From assembly GCF_900110865.1 (NCBI RefSeq), contig NZ_FOFD01000001.1, forward strand, positions 1,040,702-1,104,701: 64,000 nucleotides of DNA. Direction: 5' to 3'. Made by a program: the position numbers and the translations under genes. Source of the stretch: Natrinema salaciae. Lineage in GTDB: Archaea > Halobacteriota > Halobacteria > Halobacteriales > Natrialbaceae. This document shows positions 54,652 through 63,887 of this stretch, piece by piece (the stretch's first letter is position 1; every line of letters begins with the position of its first letter). The notes under the pieces were generated by a model. It saw only the letters and a program-made list of their open reading frames with translations. It was not told the DNA's origin and searched no databases.

Positions 54652-56043
54652 ATGGAACGCGTAGACGTCGCGATCGTCGGCGGCGGCCCCGCCGGTGCAT
54701 CCGCGGCCGAACGGGCGGCCGCCCACGGCGCAGAGACGGTTCTCTTCGAGCAGGGGGTGCCCCGAGAGGACCGCGAGGGCCCCGGGCCCGATTCGACCGA
54801 CGCGGCCGGGATGCTGGATTACTGGATCGATATCATGGGGTTCGACTACCGGGAGATTCCCGACGAGGTCATCCACCGGGAACTCGAGGCGACCGAGTTC
54901 GTCGGCCCGAACAGTCGCGTCGAGCTGACGTCGACCGGGATGGAGGCGAGCTACCCCGAGTTCGGATACACCTTCCACCGCGCGCGCATGGACGACTGGC
55001 TCCACGAGCGCGCGGCCGACGCGGGCGCCGACCTGCGCGTCGGCGTCGGCGTGAAAGACCTCGAGACCGACCTCCGGTCCTCGAGTTCGAAGGGGCCCAC
55101 CCACACGCTGACGCTCTCGAACGGCGAGCAAATCGAGGCCCAGTACGTCGTCCTCGCAGACGGCCCGCAACGGCGGATCACCCTCGACGCCCTCGATCAG
55201 TTCACCGCGCCCGGCCGGAGCGTCTCGGACCACCTCTCGCCACCGGAGGCGAACCACATCGCCTATCAGGAGTACCGGGAGTTCCCGCCCGAACTGTTCG
55301 ATGAGTTCGAGGATCGGCTTCTGTTCTGGTGGGGATACATGCCCGGCGAAACGGCCTATCCCTGGGTCTTCCCGAACGACGGCACGGTCGCTCGCGTCGG
55401 GCTGACGATGCCGATCGGGATGAGCCTCGAGGACGTCACCGACCCCGGATCGTACGCGCTCCTGCGACCCGACGACGAGGGGATTCCCTCGGGCGCGGAG
55501 TACATCAGCCGCCTCCTGGAGCAGGAGTACGGCGACGAGTACGACGTCGAAGCGGACATCCCGCGAGTCGAGGACCGCGGCAAGTCGAAGGGGACCGAGA
55601 CCTATCCGATCTCCTCGACGCGACCGATCGAGTCGCCCGTCGGGGCGAACATCGCCGTCGCCGGCGGCGCGATGGGAACCACCTCGGCGTTCCACGAGGG
55701 CGGCTACCACGTCGCCGTTCGCACCGGCAAGATCGCGGGGCGACTCGCCGCGACGGACGCCATCGCGAACTACAACGACGTCTGGAAACGCGCGATCGGC
55801 GACGAGATCCTGCGCAACGTCGCCTTCGCCGACATCGTCGCCGACTACGGACCAGACGACTGGGACTGGGCGTTCGACACGATCAACGACATGCAGGGCA
55901 CCGGCCCGAGCGACGGACTGGTCAGCAGGAAGTACTCCGCCGGCTTCGACGCCGCGAAGATCCTCGCGACGTACAAGCGCAAAAAGTTCGCGTACCGCGA
56001 CGGCGGCTACGTCCAGCTCTCGGAAGACGACTACTTCTACTGA
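54652..56043 (+). CDS. Geranylgeranyl reductase family flavoprotein
   Basis: The 463-residue protein starts with a Rossmann FAD motif, VDVAIVGGGPAGASAAERAA. YTFHRARMDDWLHERAADAG and VVLADGP follow. A YPWVFPNDGTVARVGLTMP block and VAGGAMGTTSAFHEGGYHVA are typical of archaeal GGR enzymes that saturate isoprenoid chains, but a related digeranylgeranyl-lipid or other role is possible. TTTTTATAATGG (54619-54630) is a strong TATA box. Confidence 0.82.
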   Translation: MERVDVAIVGGGPAGASAAERAAAHGAETVLFEQGVPREDREGPGPDSTDAAGMLDYWIDIMGFDYREIPDEVIHRELEATEFVGPNSRVELTSTGMEASYPEFGYTFHRARMDDWLHERAADAGADLRVGVGVKDLETDLRSSSSKGPTHTLTLSNGEQIEAQYVVLADGPQRRITLDALDQFTAPGRSVSDHLSPPEANHIAYQEYREFPPELFDEFEDRLLFWWGYMPGETAYPWVFPNDGTVARVGLTMPIGMSLEDVTDPGSYALLRPDDEGIPSGAEYISRLLEQEYGDEYDVEADIPRVEDRGKSKGTETYPISSTRPIESPVGANIAVAGGAMGTTSAFHEGGYHVAVRTGKIAGRLAATDAIANYNDVWKRAIGDEILRNVAFADIVADYGPDDWDWAFDTINDMQGTGPSDGLVSRKYSAGFDAAKILATYKRKKFAYRDGGYVQLSEDDYFY

Positions 56044-56146
56044 GCCCGCCGGCTCGCGGTCGTGATTCCGGCGGTCGAACATGTAACAACGGCCTCACTG
56101 CCTGTACGCGGTCATCCTTTTTCCGGATCGACGTGGAAGCGGGCCC

Positions 56147-57061
56147 ATGGGCACTGGTGGACACACCGATCCGCCCGACGAGCACGCTCCGCGAGCCGAC
56201 GGCTCCGGCCATCGCGTTCCCGAGGGACAGTCACCCGAAGAGTACGGCGACCACCGGGGCCGCGGCGATCACGACGACCACGGACACGAGCACCGGAGTC
56301 GATGGCCGCTCGTCGCCGCCGCCGGGGCCGCCGGGCTCTACGGCGGGGTCGCCAGCTATATCCTCGGGAACGAAACCGGTCTCGTCCCGCCGCTGCTCGG
56401 CGTCGGTCTCGCCGTCGTCGGGACCATCGTCCTGCTGGCCGGCGTCGCGGGCTGGGTCGATCAGGCGTTCCTGGCACCCGCTCGCGACCCGCAGGGGGCC
56501 CCAAAGTCCCGGGATTCGTACGTCTCGACGACGCTGGTCTTTCTCGCGACCGACGTCTCGACGTTCGGCGCGCTGTTCGTCTACTACTTCTTCGTCAGAG
56601 TCGGGGCGTGGCCACCCGAGGAGTTACCGCCCCTGCTCGGCTCCCTCGTAATCGTCAACACCGCCATCCTGGTCGCCAGCAGCGTTACCTTCCACTACGC
56701 GCACGAGGCCCTCGAAGACGACGAGCGGCGGCGCTTCCTCGGACTCCTCGGAACGACCCTCGTCCTCGGACTCGTCTTTCTCGCCGGACAGGCCTACGAG
56801 TACTACGAGTTCATCGCCGCGGAGGGCTTTACCCTCTCGAGCGGCGTCTTCGGGACCGCCTTCTTCGGGCTGACCGGGCTCCACGGGCTCCACGTCACGC
56901 TGGGCGTCGGCGGCATCGCCGTCCTCTGCTGGCGAGCGCTCCGGGGCCACTACGGCCCGAATCGCGATACGTCGATCGCGACCGTCTCCCTGTACTGGCA
57001 CTTCGTCGACGCCGTCTGGCTCTTCCTCGTGATCGTCCTCTACGTCGGCGCGTCAGTGTGA
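56147..57061 (+). CDS. coxC: Heme-copper oxidase subunit III
   Basis: The 304-residue membrane protein has a His-rich, charged N-terminus of about 50 residues (several HGH/DHDDH groups), then about seven helices. STTLVFLATDVSTFGALFVY, FHYAHEALEDDERRRFLGLL, AGQAYEYYEFIAAEGFT and GLHGLHVTLGVGGIAV, WHFVDAVWLFLV are subunit III signatures. The other subunits are 2-6 kb away, past the Mn catalase. Confidence 0.92.
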   Translation: MGTGGHTDPPDEHAPRADGSGHRVPEGQSPEEYGDHRGRGDHDDHGHEHRSRWPLVAAAGAAGLYGGVASYILGNETGLVPPLLGVGLAVVGTIVLLAGVAGWVDQAFLAPARDPQGAPKSRDSYVSTTLVFLATDVSTFGALFVYYFFVRVGAWPPEELPPLLGSLVIVNTAILVASSVTFHYAHEALEDDERRRFLGLLGTTLVLGLVFLAGQAYEYYEFIAAEGFTLSSGVFGTAFFGLTGLHGLHVTLGVGGIAVLCWRALRGHYGPNRDTSIATVSLYWHFVDAVWLFLVIVLYVGASV

Positions 57062-57100
57062 GCCGTGCCGGCGATCCGCGAGCACCGCTCGCGAACGCGT

Positions 57101-57283
57101 CTACGGGATCTCGTCGTGATCGAGATCCGTCTCGAGAACCTGTAGCGCCGACGGCTCGCAGTCACAGAAATCCGACTGGCCGAGCGGCTGAAAACTGCCG
57201 TCGGGCCGGACCTGAACGATGCCGATCTCCCCGCAGTGGTCACATTTCGCCGCCGCTCGTTGTTTGTCGTCGTTGTTTCCCAC
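57101..57283 (-). CDS. Small zinc-binding protein (60 aa)
   Basis: The GTG-started protein has CDHC (about 14-17) and CDC (40-42) with a central strand (GEIGIVQVRPDGSFQPLGQ), enough for one zinc. It converges on coxC with 39 nt between. I recall similar haloarchaeal proteins of unknown role. Confidence 0.65.
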   Translation of the reverse strand: MGNNDDKQRAAAKCDHCGEIGIVQVRPDGSFQPLGQSDFCDCEPSALQVLETDLDHDEIP

Positions 57284-57396
57284 CGGGGTCACCTCGGGGA
57301 CCGATTCGTACCACAGCCAGCGGGGAAAAACCCGGTGGCCGATCGCGGTGACCGTCGGGTTTCGACGAACGCGTCGGCCCGCAGCGACCGGCCGCC

Positions 57397-57528
57397 TCAC
57401 TCGAGGCTGACGGTAACGAACCGCCGGTCGGCAGTCCCGTGCGATCCCCGGACGCCCCCGAACTCGACCGACCGATCCGGCTCGACGATCGCGTCGGGAT
57501 ACGACGGCGCGTGCTCGTAGGCGATCAC
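57397..57528 (-). CDS. Possible small protein (43 aa)
   Basis: A GTG-started frame, VIAYEHAPSYPDAIVEPDRS then VEFGGVRGSHGTADRRFVTV, has haloarchaeal codon choice and acidic composition. No family is recognised, and the start is unproven. Confidence 0.4.
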   Translation of the reverse strand: MIAYEHAPSYPDAIVEPDRSVEFGGVRGSHGTADRRFVTVSLE

Positions 57529-57827
57529 TATACACCGCGATCGACTGACTCGCCGTCGGCGAGGACACTGCGCCGTACGTGACGAACACGCGTCGTGACG
57601 TCGACCAGCTGTCCCGCTCATGCACTGCTCCCGACCGCCGGTGTCGGTATAATCCTGTACTACGTTGCCACAACGATCGCGGAAATCCTTCGAGCGCCGA
57701 TATCGTACGTTTCGACGCTTTTCCCGCCACAGCTGACCAAGAAGCAGCGGCTATTACCAGTCGATGGAAGATTCTTCGCAATTCGTAACAGTCTTTTAAC
57801 TTACTGGGTAGCGGCAGGGATCAGTGG
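57529..57827. other. Intergenic region before the Mn catalase
   Basis: No gene is seen. TCTTTTAACTTAC (57792-57804), 24-36 nt before the catalase ATG, is the probable promoter. Confidence 0.45.
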
Positions 57828-58679
57828 ATGTTCTTTCACGAACCGGAACTGCAGTACGAGGTCACCGTCGAAGAACCGGACCCGCACTTCGCGAAACTGC
57901 TCCAGCAGGCCATCGGCGGCCAGGAAGGCGAAATGCGCGTCGCCATGCAGTACATGTTTCAAGCCTGGGCGCTGCCCGAGGAGTACGAGGAGTACCGGAA
58001 CCTGCTGATGGAGACGGCGGCCGAGGAACTGGGCCACATCGAAATGCTCGCGTCGGCCGTCACGAAGAACCTCAGGGGCTCGCCAACGCAGATGAGCGAG
58101 GAGGCCCAGGAGACCGCGGCGACGGCCGCGGCGATGACCGGTCAGAACCCGCGACAGTTCCTCTCTGCCGGCCAGTCGGCGATGCCCGTCGACAGCAACG
58201 GCGTCCCGTTCACCGGGGCCTACATCGCCGCGTCGGGCAACCTCGCCGGCGACCTCTACGCGAACGTGATGGCCGAGGCGACCGGTCGGACCCTCGCAAC
58301 GCGGCTCTGGGAGTACACCGACGACCCCGGCATGAAGGACATGCTCTCCTACCTGATCGCTCGGGACACCATGCACCAGAACCAGTGGCTCGAGGCCCTG
58401 GACACGCTCGACGATCCGGTTCCGGTCCCCGCGAGCTTCCCGCAGGAACAGGAAAATCAAGCGGTCAATTACACGTTCATCTCGACCCGGCGCGAGGAAC
58501 AACCGGACCCCGAGTACCCGTGGACCCAGGGCGAGGCGCCGGACGGCAAGGGCCAGTTCTCCTACGCCGCCGAACAGCCGGGTGACGGCGACGTCGTCGC
58601 GCCCGGACCCGACCCGATGACGAACAACGAACCCAACAGAACCGATCAGTCGAGCGGAACCGGCGAATCGAGCGACTGA
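57828..58679 (+). CDS. Manganese catalase
   Basis: The 283-residue non-heme enzyme splits hydrogen peroxide at a di-manganese centre. Helices GGQEGEMRVAMQYMFQAW, ETAAEELGHIEMLASAV, AEATGRTLATRLWEY and LIARDTMHQNQWLEAL carry the Glu and His ligands. The C-terminal 60 residues are an acidic tail. It sits between coxC and coxAB, fitting protection against oxygen radicals. Confidence 0.94.
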   Translation: MFFHEPELQYEVTVEEPDPHFAKLLQQAIGGQEGEMRVAMQYMFQAWALPEEYEEYRNLLMETAAEELGHIEMLASAVTKNLRGSPTQMSEEAQETAATAAAMTGQNPRQFLSAGQSAMPVDSNGVPFTGAYIAASGNLAGDLYANVMAEATGRTLATRLWEYTDDPGMKDMLSYLIARDTMHQNQWLEALDTLDDPVPVPASFPQEQENQAVNYTFISTRREEQPDPEYPWTQGEAPDGKGQFSYAAEQPGDGDVVAPGPDPMTNNEPNRTDQSSGTGESSD

Positions 58680-58855
58680 AGCCGCCGCATCTCGTCGCCA
58701 TCACTGCGATTCGACGCGATCCGTTTCGCTGAGTCGGGGTTCCGCCATCGAACCGCCGTTCTCTCCGTCGTCCCTCGTGTGTCGTCCCTTCCAGTGGCGA
58801 GAGCGATGCGTCTCGCTGCTCTCGCCGACCGTGTGGGCGGAGACCGCCAGAGCGC

Positions 58856-59440
58856 TCACTCCGTCCGTTCGCCTCGCATCCGTTCCTCGAACCCCGCCAT
58901 CTTCCGGTAGATCGGCGGCGTCAAGACGCCCGCGATTCCGACGAGTATCGCGATCCCCCCGATCGGGAACAGCAGCGGCGCGACCTCGAGACAGGAGTTC
59001 TGCGAGGTTATCTGTACGTAGTAGCGTTCGCCCTCGTACTCGACGATCGCCCCCTCGAGCAGCGCCTCTCTGTTCGCCATCTCGCCGTCGACGTTCGCCT
59101 CCTGAAGCGGGCTGTCGATCGCTTCCTCGAGGGCCGTTCGTTCGGCCGGCGAGAGCGCCGCGGCAGGCAGCGTTTCGACGGTCTCCGGCGGGGTCTCGCC
59201 CTCGGCGACGGGATCGGCCGTGATACTGGGGGTCCCACAGAGTCCGATTCCGTCCTGAACGACGACGTAGCCGCCGGTAATCGCGAGGGGGAGGCCGGAA
59301 GCGATCAGGAGGACGCCGAGAAAAGGCGCGGCGTAGGTCAACACCAGCGACTCGGACGACGTCGTCGGCTCGACCGGTCCCGTCTCGTCGGTCGCGGGCG
59401 GCTCGGTCGCATCGGAAGACGAGTCGTCACCGGCGCTCAT
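58856..59440 (-). CDS. Oxidase-linked membrane protein with two helices
   Basis: From MSAGDDSSSD the protein has 194 residues: an acidic N-terminus, a helix at about 32-60, an outer loop of about 90 residues with single Cys residues in GLCGTP and NSCLEV that could form a disulfide, and a helix at about 152-175. Its ATG overlaps the coxA stop (ATGA), so it is likely an accessory subunit or assembly factor of the oxidase. No named family is certain. Confidence 0.72.
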   Translation of the reverse strand: MSAGDDSSSDATEPPATDETGPVEPTTSSESLVLTYAAPFLGVLLIASGLPLAITGGYVVVQDGIGLCGTPSITADPVAEGETPPETVETLPAAALSPAERTALEEAIDSPLQEANVDGEMANREALLEGAIVEYEGERYYVQITSQNSCLEVAPLLFPIGGIAILVGIAGVLTPPIYRKMAGFEERMRGERTE

Positions 59441-61725
59441 CGCTGTTCGTCCTCCCCTGTCGACGGACGGCGCTGACGGCCGCCGAGATACGCGATCGTT
59501 CCCGCGAGGCCCAGTCCGTAGATCCAGTGTGCGAGCAGGACGAACAGCAGGTACGCGACTATCTCGAGCCCGGTCTGCCCGGTGTAAAAGGCGAGCGCGA
59601 ACCCCGACGCGATGACCGTCGCGTACCACAGTCCCGTGACGAGCGTCAGCTCGCCCGGCAGGTACTCGCCAAGCGACAGAAACAGCAGGGGCCAGACCGT
59701 CATTCCGCCGACGAGGAAGATCCCGTATCCCAGGGCGAGATCCGCCGGCAGCCCGACGAACGTCGCGAGCGTCGCGAAGGCTTGGAGATCGAAGACGCCC
59801 AGTACCACCGCAACGAGGAGCACTGCCGTCAGCAGCATCGTGCCGACGAAGCCGCCGGCCGCTCCGATACCGGCGTCGTTCGCGGTCGCCCGCGCGACCG
59901 GCTCGATTCTGGCGTACATCGACAGCGGACGGTCCTCCCGTGCCGGCACGTACGACGGCCGAACCTCGTCGGGCTCGCTCGGCGCCACCCCGCGTTCGCG
60001 CTCGAGGCGGTCCTCGAACCACTGCCACTCGGGCGTGAACTGCTCGGTCGCCTTCAGTTCCCACGGGTCGGCGGTCTCGATCGGCGTCCCCTGGAAGTAC
60101 GACCAGAGCATGTTGTAGAGCCACATGAGAACGCTGATTCCGATGAGAAAGGCCCCGACGGTCGCGACGACCTGTAGCCCCGAATACTCCGCCGGATAGG
60201 TCGCGTACCGCCGAGGGAGCTCGAGGAAGCCGAGTGCCATCAGCGTCATGAACGTGAGCGCGGACCCGACGACCAGCAGCGACGACTGGAAGATCGCGAG
60301 CCGGCGGTCGTACATTCGACCGGTGATCAGCGGGAACCAGTAGTAGCTCGCGGCGAACATCATGAGCGGGATGATTCCCATGAGAATGAGGTGGAAGTGA
60401 CCGACGACGTAGTAGGTCCCGTGGTAGATGACGTCGACGGGAATGACGGCGAGGAAGATACCGGTGACGCCGCCGACGATGAACAGGCCGATCGAACCGA
60501 TACAGAGGATCGTCGGCGCGGCGAGCCTGACGTCCCCGTTCCACATGGTGGTGATCCAGTTGAACACCTTGATCGCGCTGGGGACGGCGATCGCGATCGA
60601 CGTCGCCATGAAACTCGCCCGGACGCGCGGATCGACGCCGGTCACGAACATGTGGTGGGCCCAGACGCTGAAGGAGAGGACGCCGATCGCGATCGTCGAG
60701 TAGACGATAAACTTGAACCCGAACAGCTTCCGACCGACGAACTTCGGCAGGATCAGGCTCATCAGCCCGGTCGCTGGCAGGAAGATGATGTACACCTCCG
60801 GATGGCCCCAGAACCACAGCAAGTGCTGCCAGAGGATGGGGCCGCCCCCCTCGACCGCGAAGAACGTCGTCCCGAAGTTGCGATCGAAAAGCAACATGAG
60901 CAGGGCCGTCCCGAGCAGCGGAAACGCGAAGACGATGATCGCGCTCGTGATGAGCATGTTCCAGGAGAAGATATCGAGGTTCGCCCAGCCGATCGACTCG
61001 TCGCGCTCGTAAATGACCGTCGTGATGAAGTTGATCGCCCCGATCGTGGTCGCGATGCCACTCAGGTGGAGTCCGAGGAGGAGAAAATTCGTCTGGGGAT
61101 TCGGTGCCAACGATAAAGGCGGATACATCGTCCACCCGATCGCGGGCTCCTGAAACGCCAGCAGAACCGACAGCCACTCGGTCGGAACGACGACGGCGAG
61201 GACCGCCCCCGATACTTCGGCGACGATCCCTAGCCGAGCGAGCAACAGCGAGGGCGGCAACAGCCAGAACCCGATGGCGTTGAGTCGTGGAAACGCCATA
61301 TCGTCGGCGCCGATCAACAGCGGGAGGAAGTAGTTCCCGATCCCGAAGAACACCGGCGTGACGAAGAAGATCAGCATCGTCAGCCCGTGCATCGTGAACA
61401 GTTCGTTGTACGTCTGTTCGGTCCAGATGTTCGCCTCCGGCGTCAGCAGATGCGTCCGAATCATCATCCCGTCGATCCCACCCCAGATCGCCGCGAGGGT
61501 CCCGAACGCGATGTAAAGCAAGCCGATTTCGCGGTGGTTCGTCGTCGTCGTCCAGCGAACGGCGGCCGCCTTCGCGTCGGCGAGACTGAGCCGCCGCTTC
61601 CGACCCGTGACGTAGCCACCGTCCGGCGACGGCTCGGCCCGCAGCCGCTGTGCGAAGAGGACGACCAGCAGACAGCTGACGACGATGGCCCCGAACAACG
61701 AAACCTCGGCGATCGCACGGTTCAT
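59437..61725 (-). CDS. coxA: Heme-copper oxidase subunit I with C-terminal extension
   Basis: The 762-residue catalytic subunit has FTMHGLTMLIFF (heme His), LWFWGHPEVYIIF (Cu-B His and cross-linked Tyr), WAHHMF (Cu-B His pair) and VVGHFHLIL (heme ligands), so it is an oxygen-reducing A-type oxidase. Standard subunit I ends near residue 570. The remaining 190 residues add about four helices (AGGFVGTMLLTAVLLVAVVL onward), as in haloarchaeal DUF6789-type extensions. It is divergent from coxB. Confidence 0.95.
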   Translation of the reverse strand: MNRAIAEVSLFGAIVVSCLLVVLFAQRLRAEPSPDGGYVTGRKRRLSLADAKAAAVRWTTTTNHREIGLLYIAFGTLAAIWGGIDGMMIRTHLLTPEANIWTEQTYNELFTMHGLTMLIFFVTPVFFGIGNYFLPLLIGADDMAFPRLNAIGFWLLPPSLLLARLGIVAEVSGAVLAVVVPTEWLSVLLAFQEPAIGWTMYPPLSLAPNPQTNFLLLGLHLSGIATTIGAINFITTVIYERDESIGWANLDIFSWNMLITSAIIVFAFPLLGTALLMLLFDRNFGTTFFAVEGGGPILWQHLLWFWGHPEVYIIFLPATGLMSLILPKFVGRKLFGFKFIVYSTIAIGVLSFSVWAHHMFVTGVDPRVRASFMATSIAIAVPSAIKVFNWITTMWNGDVRLAAPTILCIGSIGLFIVGGVTGIFLAVIPVDVIYHGTYYVVGHFHLILMGIIPLMMFAASYYWFPLITGRMYDRRLAIFQSSLLVVGSALTFMTLMALGFLELPRRYATYPAEYSGLQVVATVGAFLIGISVLMWLYNMLWSYFQGTPIETADPWELKATEQFTPEWQWFEDRLERERGVAPSEPDEVRPSYVPAREDRPLSMYARIEPVARATANDAGIGAAGGFVGTMLLTAVLLVAVVLGVFDLQAFATLATFVGLPADLALGYGIFLVGGMTVWPLLFLSLGEYLPGELTLVTGLWYATVIASGFALAFYTGQTGLEIVAYLLFVLLAHWIYGLGLAGTIAYLGGRQRRPSTGEDEQR

Positions 61726-61945
61726 CGTCGCCCGTCACCCCCGGCCGTCCGTCCACACCGCTCGTCGCCGTGCATAGCGGTGGACTCACCATCGACCCCA
61801 ATAAAGGTGGATTGGCAATTTCGTGACACTCGTCGCCCGTTACACGTCACCCCAGCGGGTATGCCCCTCCTATAGCCGTTCGAAATCGTGACAGTCAGCT
61901 GAATCGTGCAGACGGTATTTCACGCCGGCTCCCGAATCCTCGCCA
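61726..61945. promoter_or_regulatory. Divergent coxA/coxB promoter region
   Basis: CCTTTATTGG on the minus strand (61807-61798) is a likely TATA element for coxA, about 75 nt upstream. CTCCTATAGCC (61866-61876), about 75 nt before coxB, may serve the other gene. No operator stands out. Confidence 0.4.
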
Positions 61946-62728
61946 ATGAGTAGCCGCCGACGGACGATCGCCTCACTCGTCGTCGCAGCGCTCTCGAGTC
62001 TCCTCGCACTGACTGGAACCGTCGCCGCACAATCGGAAAATCGCGACCTCATCGACGGCCTCGAGTATCAGTTGCTCTACGTTGCCCTGCCGCTGACCCT
62101 GTTCGTCCTCATGATCTTGATCTACGCGGCCGTCAAGTTCCACGACAACGACGATCCCGAGCCGACTACCGAGGACCCCGCCCTGGAAATCACCTGGACC
62201 GCCGCGACGGCGATCATCCTCCTGTTCGTCGGTCTCTCTGGGTACAGCGTTCTCGTCAATCCGTACGTCTCACCGTCGCAGGCGAACGATGTCGATACCA
62301 GCGGCAGTCAGGAAGATATCGAATCGTTCGACGACCTCCCCGAGACCGACGACGAGGAGGTACACGTTCGTGGCTACCAGTGGGAGTGGCAGGCGACCTA
62401 TCCAGAATCGAACGTGACGACCGAAAACGAGATCGTGATACCAGCCGATCGAAACGTAACGTTCTGGCTCAGCAGTGACGACGTCGTCCACTCGCTGTTC
62501 GTACCGGACCTTGGCATCAAACAGGACGCGTTCCCCGGTGATTACACCCGCGCTCGGACCATCGTCTCGGAACCGGGCAACTACGACGCCGTCTGCGCCG
62601 AGTTCTGCGGAGCCGGCCACTCGCGGATGGACGCCGAGATCGTCGTCGTCGAGCCGGACACCTACGATCAGTGGCTCGAAACAAACGAGGGCAGCAACAA
62701 TGTCACGACGGCGCCGGTGCCCGAATGA
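61946..62728 (+). CDS. coxB: Heme-copper oxidase subunit II
   Basis: The 260-residue protein has a signal peptide or first helix (about 8-29), two anchor helices (about 45-62 and 85-105) and a cupredoxin domain. VRGYQWEWQATYPESN is the aromatic electron entry. VVHSLFVPDLG and CAEFCGAGHSRM hold the Cu-A ligands. It passes electrons from a donor to subunit I. Confidence 0.94.
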   Translation: MSSRRRTIASLVVAALSSLLALTGTVAAQSENRDLIDGLEYQLLYVALPLTLFVLMILIYAAVKFHDNDDPEPTTEDPALEITWTAATAIILLFVGLSGYSVLVNPYVSPSQANDVDTSGSQEDIESFDDLPETDDEEVHVRGYQWEWQATYPESNVTTENEIVIPADRNVTFWLSSDDVVHSLFVPDLGIKQDAFPGDYTRARTIVSEPGNYDAVCAEFCGAGHSRMDAEIVVVEPDTYDQWLETNEGSNNVTTAPVPE

Positions 62729-63030
62729 GCGCATAGATCGCCCGGTGACGGATTCGTTGATCGGCCGAGCCTGCAAGAGTTAAACGGGACGCCCGCTTAG
62801 AAGGGGTGCGTGCCTTCAGTCCCCGTCCGAGCAGACCCATTCGGGTGCGATGACAGTACGGCGAACCCGGGCACGCGACAGACGTACTTGGAGAACTCCC
62901 ACGAGTTCTCCCGCCCGGCACGAGGGTTAGCCAGCCGACGCGGCACGCCGCCACGGGATGAGGCTGGACGTTAGTGTTCCGGGTGACATTTCCGCACAAC
63001 AGTTCCTACTGATCGCCGAGAGCTGCTGCA
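62729..63030. other. Structured gene-free block, possible transposon relic
   Basis: No intact gene is seen. One plus-strand frame reads like a protein end (DRPSLQELNGTPA, a TAG at about 62797, then KGCVPSVPVRADPFG and onwards to 62960). It weakly resembles C-termini I recall from haloarchaeal TnpB (IS200/IS605) proteins. GGAGAACTC/GAGTTCTCC near 62900 forms a strong hairpin. A relic of such an element is possible; confidence is low. Confidence 0.3.
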
Positions 63031-63459
63031 CTAGCTTCGCTGTTGGTGATCGAAATACGTCGATTCCGTCACCGTATCGCTATAGCGGAACGACTCGGAA
63101 CCCGCCTCGGCGCTCGAACCGACCCCTTCGGCTTCTCTGGCTCGTTTCACAGTCGATCGAACCGTGTCGAAGTTCTCTCCGATTACGACATCTCCATTTC
63201 GACGGTCGTACCTGACGAGTTCGCGATCAGCGTGCTGTGGCAGATGGGTATGGAGCAACGATAGCGTGACGGAGCCTTTTTGTTCTTGAGTTACAGTTTC
63301 GATCGGTATGTCCTGCTCCTGTGCAGCGATCTGGAGCGAGAGTCCCGCTACGTGGGCCTAGTTGCCGTCTAAAACGTGGTACAGAACGTACCGACGGCAG
63401 GAGTCGGAACGAAGTTCGCAAACAGTGTCGAGCATCGAACTACCGGTCTCGAAATCCAT
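63031..63459 (-). pseudogene. DUF7344-type helix-turn-helix gene with in-frame stop
   Basis: Reading from ATG 63459 gives MDFETGSSMLDTVCELRSDS, CRRYVLYHVLDGN, then TAG (63358-63360), then in the same frame AHVAGLSLQIAAQEQDIPIE, TVTQEQKGSVTLSLLHTHLP, ADRELVRYDRRNGDVV to a stop at 63031. Together this is a complete DUF7344 winged-helix domain (R.YVLY.LL; SL.HTHLP.L; L..YD). Only one base separates it from an intact gene (TAG where Tyr TAC/TAT would fit). An earlier in-frame ATG at 63495 would add 12 residues. Confidence 0.7.
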
Positions 63460-63580
63460 GTACCCGCGTTTCAGAGACAGTTGGGTAAGTCCCATTCCAG
63501 AGATATTTGGCCTCCGTAGTAGGAATGGGTCGATTTATCGCCGGACGAATCCGTGACGGACGTGTGCTATATACGCAGAA

Positions 63581-63622
63581 AACCCCGCACAGCGACTGCC
63601 AACGCAGGTGCTGTGCGGGGTT
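63581..63622 (-). terminator. rRNA operon terminator hairpin
   Basis: AACCCCGCACAGC (63581-63593) and GCTGTGCGGGGTT (63610-63622) form a perfect 13-bp stem with a 16-nt loop, followed on the minus strand by TTTTC. It starts 17 nt after the 5S gene and is the strongest hairpin at this end of the window. Confidence 0.7.
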
Positions 63623-63638
63623 GAAGTACGAATATGAG

Positions 63639-63761
63639 TGGAGGCGGCGAAACGGATTTCCCAGAGGGTCGCCCACTCCAGTACTGACCGTAACGCAGGC
63701 GAGCTTATCTTCCGTGTTCGGGATGGGTACGGGAGGCACCTCGCCGCTGTGGCCGCCGTAA
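63639..63761 (-). rRNA. rrf: 5S ribosomal RNA
   Basis: On the minus strand the gene runs from TTACGGCGGCCACAGCGGCG, through CCCGTACCCATCCCGAACAC and GTACTGGAGTGGGCGA, to TCGCCGCCTCC. The ends pair (GGCGGC with GCCGCC) and the length is about 123 nt. It matches the known haloarchaeal 5S sequence almost throughout. End positions are accurate to a few bases. Confidence 0.95.
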
Positions 63762-63887
63762 TGCCGATCAACGGAATCGAACCGTTGTCATTCCAATATC
63801 GGTGTGTGTCCAAGACCGAATGTACGTGTAGTCCAGTTTGCGTCCGGACCCGTTCTCGCGTCACGGATCCAATGCGATTGTAGTATG

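Noticed and set aside
58856..61801. A 981-codon minus-strand frame covering coxA and the accessory gene
   Set aside because: Only its last 194 codons are protein-like. The rest is the wrong frame of coxA, whose own frame carries all heme and copper ligands.
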